Notes under the pieces: model-generated
Database searches by the model: none
What the model was told of the DNA's origin: nothing
Seen by the model: the letters and a program-made list of their open reading frames with translations, nothing else
Shown: one piece after another, positions 46,947-48,306 of the stretch
Layout: each line of letters opens with the position of its first letter
Numbering within the stretch: position 1 is the first letter of the stretch
Program-made: the position numbers and the translations under genes
Assembly: GCA_024644015.1 (NCBI GenBank)
Contig: JAHELV010000026.1
Span: forward strand, 1,918 to 50,223
Direction: 5' to 3'
Length of the DNA: 48,306 bases
From: Nitriliruptorales bacterium
GTDB taxonomy: Bacteria > Actinomycetota > Nitriliruptoria > Euzebyales > JAHELV01

Positions 46947-48306
46947 ATGGCCCACGTCTCGCTGTATCGCAAGTACCGGCCACAGACCTTTGCCGAGATC
47001 GTCGGGCAGCCCCACGTCACCGAGACGCTGTCACAGGCGCTCACTGAGGACCGCCTGCACCACGCGTACCTGTTCACCGGCCCACGTGGCACGGGCAAGA
47101 CGTCGACCGCGAGGATTCTGGCCAAGGCCGTCAACTGCGAGCAGGGCCCGACGCCCGCGCCGTGCAACGTCTGCCAGCAGTGCCGGTCGATCACCGCCGG
47201 TGCGAACGTCGATGTGATCGAGATCGACGCCGCCAGCCATGGCGGCGTCGACGACGTGCGTGACCTGCGGGAGCGTGTGGCGTTCGCGCCGGCCTCGGCA
47301 CGCATGAAGGTCTACATCGTCGACGAGTGCCACATGCTTTCGACAGCCGGGTGGAACGCGTTCCTCAAGACGGTCGAGGAGCCCCCGGACCACGTGCTGT
47401 TCGTCTTCGCCACCACGGAGCCGCACAAGGTGCTCGCGACGATCCTGTCGCGCACGCAGCGCTTCGATTTCCGGCGCCTCGCCGCCGACACGCTGACGGC
47501 CCGCGTCGAGCACATCGGCGCACGCGAGCAGGTCTCCTTCGACGTCGGCAGCGTCGCGCTGATCGTGGGCGCGGGAGACGGCAGCGCCCGCGACACCGAG
47601 TCGGTGCTCGAACAGGTCATCGCGTTCACCGGTCCCAAGGTGACCGTCGAGGGCGTCATCGAGGTGCTCGGCGCCACCGACGACGACCTGCTCGCAGACA
47701 TGGCGGCCAGCATCGCAGGTGGCGACGTCGCCGGCCTGTGCCGGTTGGTGCAGCGTCTGGCCGACAGCGGCCACGACCTGCGGCAGTTCGCGCGTGACGC
47801 GACCGAGCATCTGCGCGTGCTGTTCCTCCTCCAGTCCGCACCCGATGCCGACCTGGTGCCGGGCACACCCGAGCGGCTCGAGCTGCTGCGTGAGCAGGCA
47901 GGACGGCTCGGACAGATCGAACTGCTGCGCGCAGTGGACCTGCTGGCCGAGTGCCAGGCGCAGATGCGTCGCGGCAACACCCGTCTGCCGCTGGAGCTGG
48001 CGCTGGTCAAAGCAGCCTTGCCCGAAGCGTCGGGTGACGCCGCGGCACTTGGTGCTCGGCTGGACCGCCTCGAGCGCCGTGGCGGCAGCGACCAGGGTGC
48101 GTTGCCGGAAGCCCAGGTGGTGGCGCAGACCGACGATCGTGGTGAGCGGCCACCCGCGGCTGCGGTCGACAGCGTGTCTGCCGGACCGCCGTCCGCGCCT
48201 GCCGGACCGCCGTCCGCACCTGCTGGGCCGCCGTCCGCGCCTGCTGGGCCGGCGTCCGCCCCGCCGACCGCCTCGAACCGGATCGTGGTGATCTCGTCGT
48301 TGAAGG
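46947..48306 (+). CDS. dnaX: DNA polymerase III subunit gamma/tau (partial, 3' end outside window)
   Basis: 453 codons are present. AAA+ clamp loader: YLFTGPRGTGKTSTARILAK with Walker A 45-52, zinc module C64, C73, C76, C79, IVDECHMLS, sensor 1 FATTEPHKV and SRTQRFDFRRL. Domain III follows, then an Ala/Pro/Gly linker from about residue 410 with four 7-aa units (AGPPSAP). The ATG at 46947 has GAGG 6 bp upstream. No slippery A-run heptamer is seen in the part present. The C-terminal tau region is outside. Confidence 0.95.
   Translation, partial: MAHVSLYRKYRPQTFAEIVGQPHVTETLSQALTEDRLHHAYLFTGPRGTGKTSTARILAKAVNCEQGPTPAPCNVCQQCRSITAGANVDVIEIDAASHGGVDDVRDLRERVAFAPASARMKVYIVDECHMLSTAGWNAFLKTVEEPPDHVLFVFATTEPHKVLATILSRTQRFDFRRLAADTLTARVEHIGAREQVSFDVGSVALIVGAGDGSARDTESVLEQVIAFTGPKVTVEGVIEVLGATDDDLLADMAASIAGGDVAGLCRLVQRLADSGHDLRQFARDATEHLRVLFLLQSAPDADLVPGTPERLELLREQAGRLGQIELLRAVDLLAECQAQMRRGNTRLPLELALVKAALPEASGDAAALGARLDRLERRGGSDQGALPEAQVVAQTDDRGERPPAAAVDSVSAGPPSAPAGPPSAPAGPPSAPAGPASAPPTASNRIVVISSLK
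48178..48255. repeat. 21-bp in-frame repeat in the dnaX linker
   Basis: Four units of about 21 bp (GCCGGACCGCCGTCCGCGCCT type), encoding AGPPSAP. The third and fourth vary in GCTGGG for GCCGGA. Typical of slippage in a flexible linker. Confidence 0.85.

Noticed and set aside
46947-48306. Programmed frameshift in dnaX giving gamma and tau.
   Set aside because: No A-rich slippery heptamer is visible in the portion present, and the gene continues beyond the window.

Overview
High-GC, densely packed bacterial chromosome segment, most likely from a deep-branching actinobacterium (Nitriliruptoria/Euzebyia-like is my guess; phylum-level confidence is better than class-level). Reasons: strong G/C third-position bias, frequent GTG starts and 4-bp start/stop overlaps, a mycothiol-type maleylpyruvate isomerase-fold protein, a DUF6458 membrane protein, a deazaflavin-type nitroreductase, a group II truncated globin, and the order tadA / tRNA-Ser / SRP RNA / dnaX. 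No rRNA, CRISPR array or prophage is visible.

Layout. 1-103 is the end of a DUF885-like gene, followed by a 56-bp tandem repeat with a REP-like hairpin (107-250). 384-5947 is a tightly coupled plus-strand run: SAM hydroxide adenosyltransferase, PIG-V mannosyltransferase, cytochrome-b-like/molybdopterin oxidoreductase, small membrane protein, NAD-dependent epimerase, family 2 glycosyltransferase. Then come minus-strand 6-phosphogluconolactonase and a BtrH-like protein whose coding sequence contains a copy of the hairpin repeat. 8365-11227 holds a CBS/DUF294 nucleotidyltransferase, a cupin and a DnaQ-like exonuclease. 11252-15316 has a Cys-rich hypothetical, a 47-aa ORF, a YfhO-like membrane protein and a TIGR04282-type transferase.

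15381-24512 is an exporter-rich block: an ABC ATPase with a tandem-duplicated fused permease (minus), then ECF sigma, zinc-type anti-sigma, ABC ATPase and permease (plus), a prolyl-hydroxylase-like oxygenase (minus), and a third ABC pair (plus). 24577-30979 carries an O-methyltransferase, DUF6458, an SLH-anchored phosphodiester glycosidase, a HAD hydrolase, an alpha/beta hydrolase, a zinc-ribbon protein, a GNAT and a maleylpyruvate isomerase-like protein.

31064-36150 is the accessory region. A tRNA-Ser(CGA) 3' end (14 bp) is repeated exactly at 34823 and with one mismatch at 32063. Each repeat terminates a roughly 112-bp module that exists twice. The two intervals so delimited contain a BrnT/BrnA toxin-antitoxin pair, a VapB-like antitoxin with a decapitated PIN toxin, an unknown multi-pass membrane protein and an IS21-type transposase remnant, but no integrase. 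This is the best candidate for an undescribed small mobile system.

36517-43126 holds sulfur and nitrogen accessory metabolism: a TusA-DsrE fusion lacking the TusA cysteine, a nitroreductase-fold protein, a CrcB/FluC fluoride channel, a formamide operon (FmdB-like ribbon, AmiS/UreI channel, formamidase) with a clear promoter, a CBS protein, a double dimeric-barrel protein, and a rhodanese preceded by a 42-aa ORF and a promoter overlapped by two palindromes. 43341-48306 is housekeeping: tadA, truncated globin, tRNA-Ser(GGA), a site-2 protease with a CBS-like tail, a PDZ/Lon-type protease, SRP RNA, and the start of dnaX, which runs off the window.
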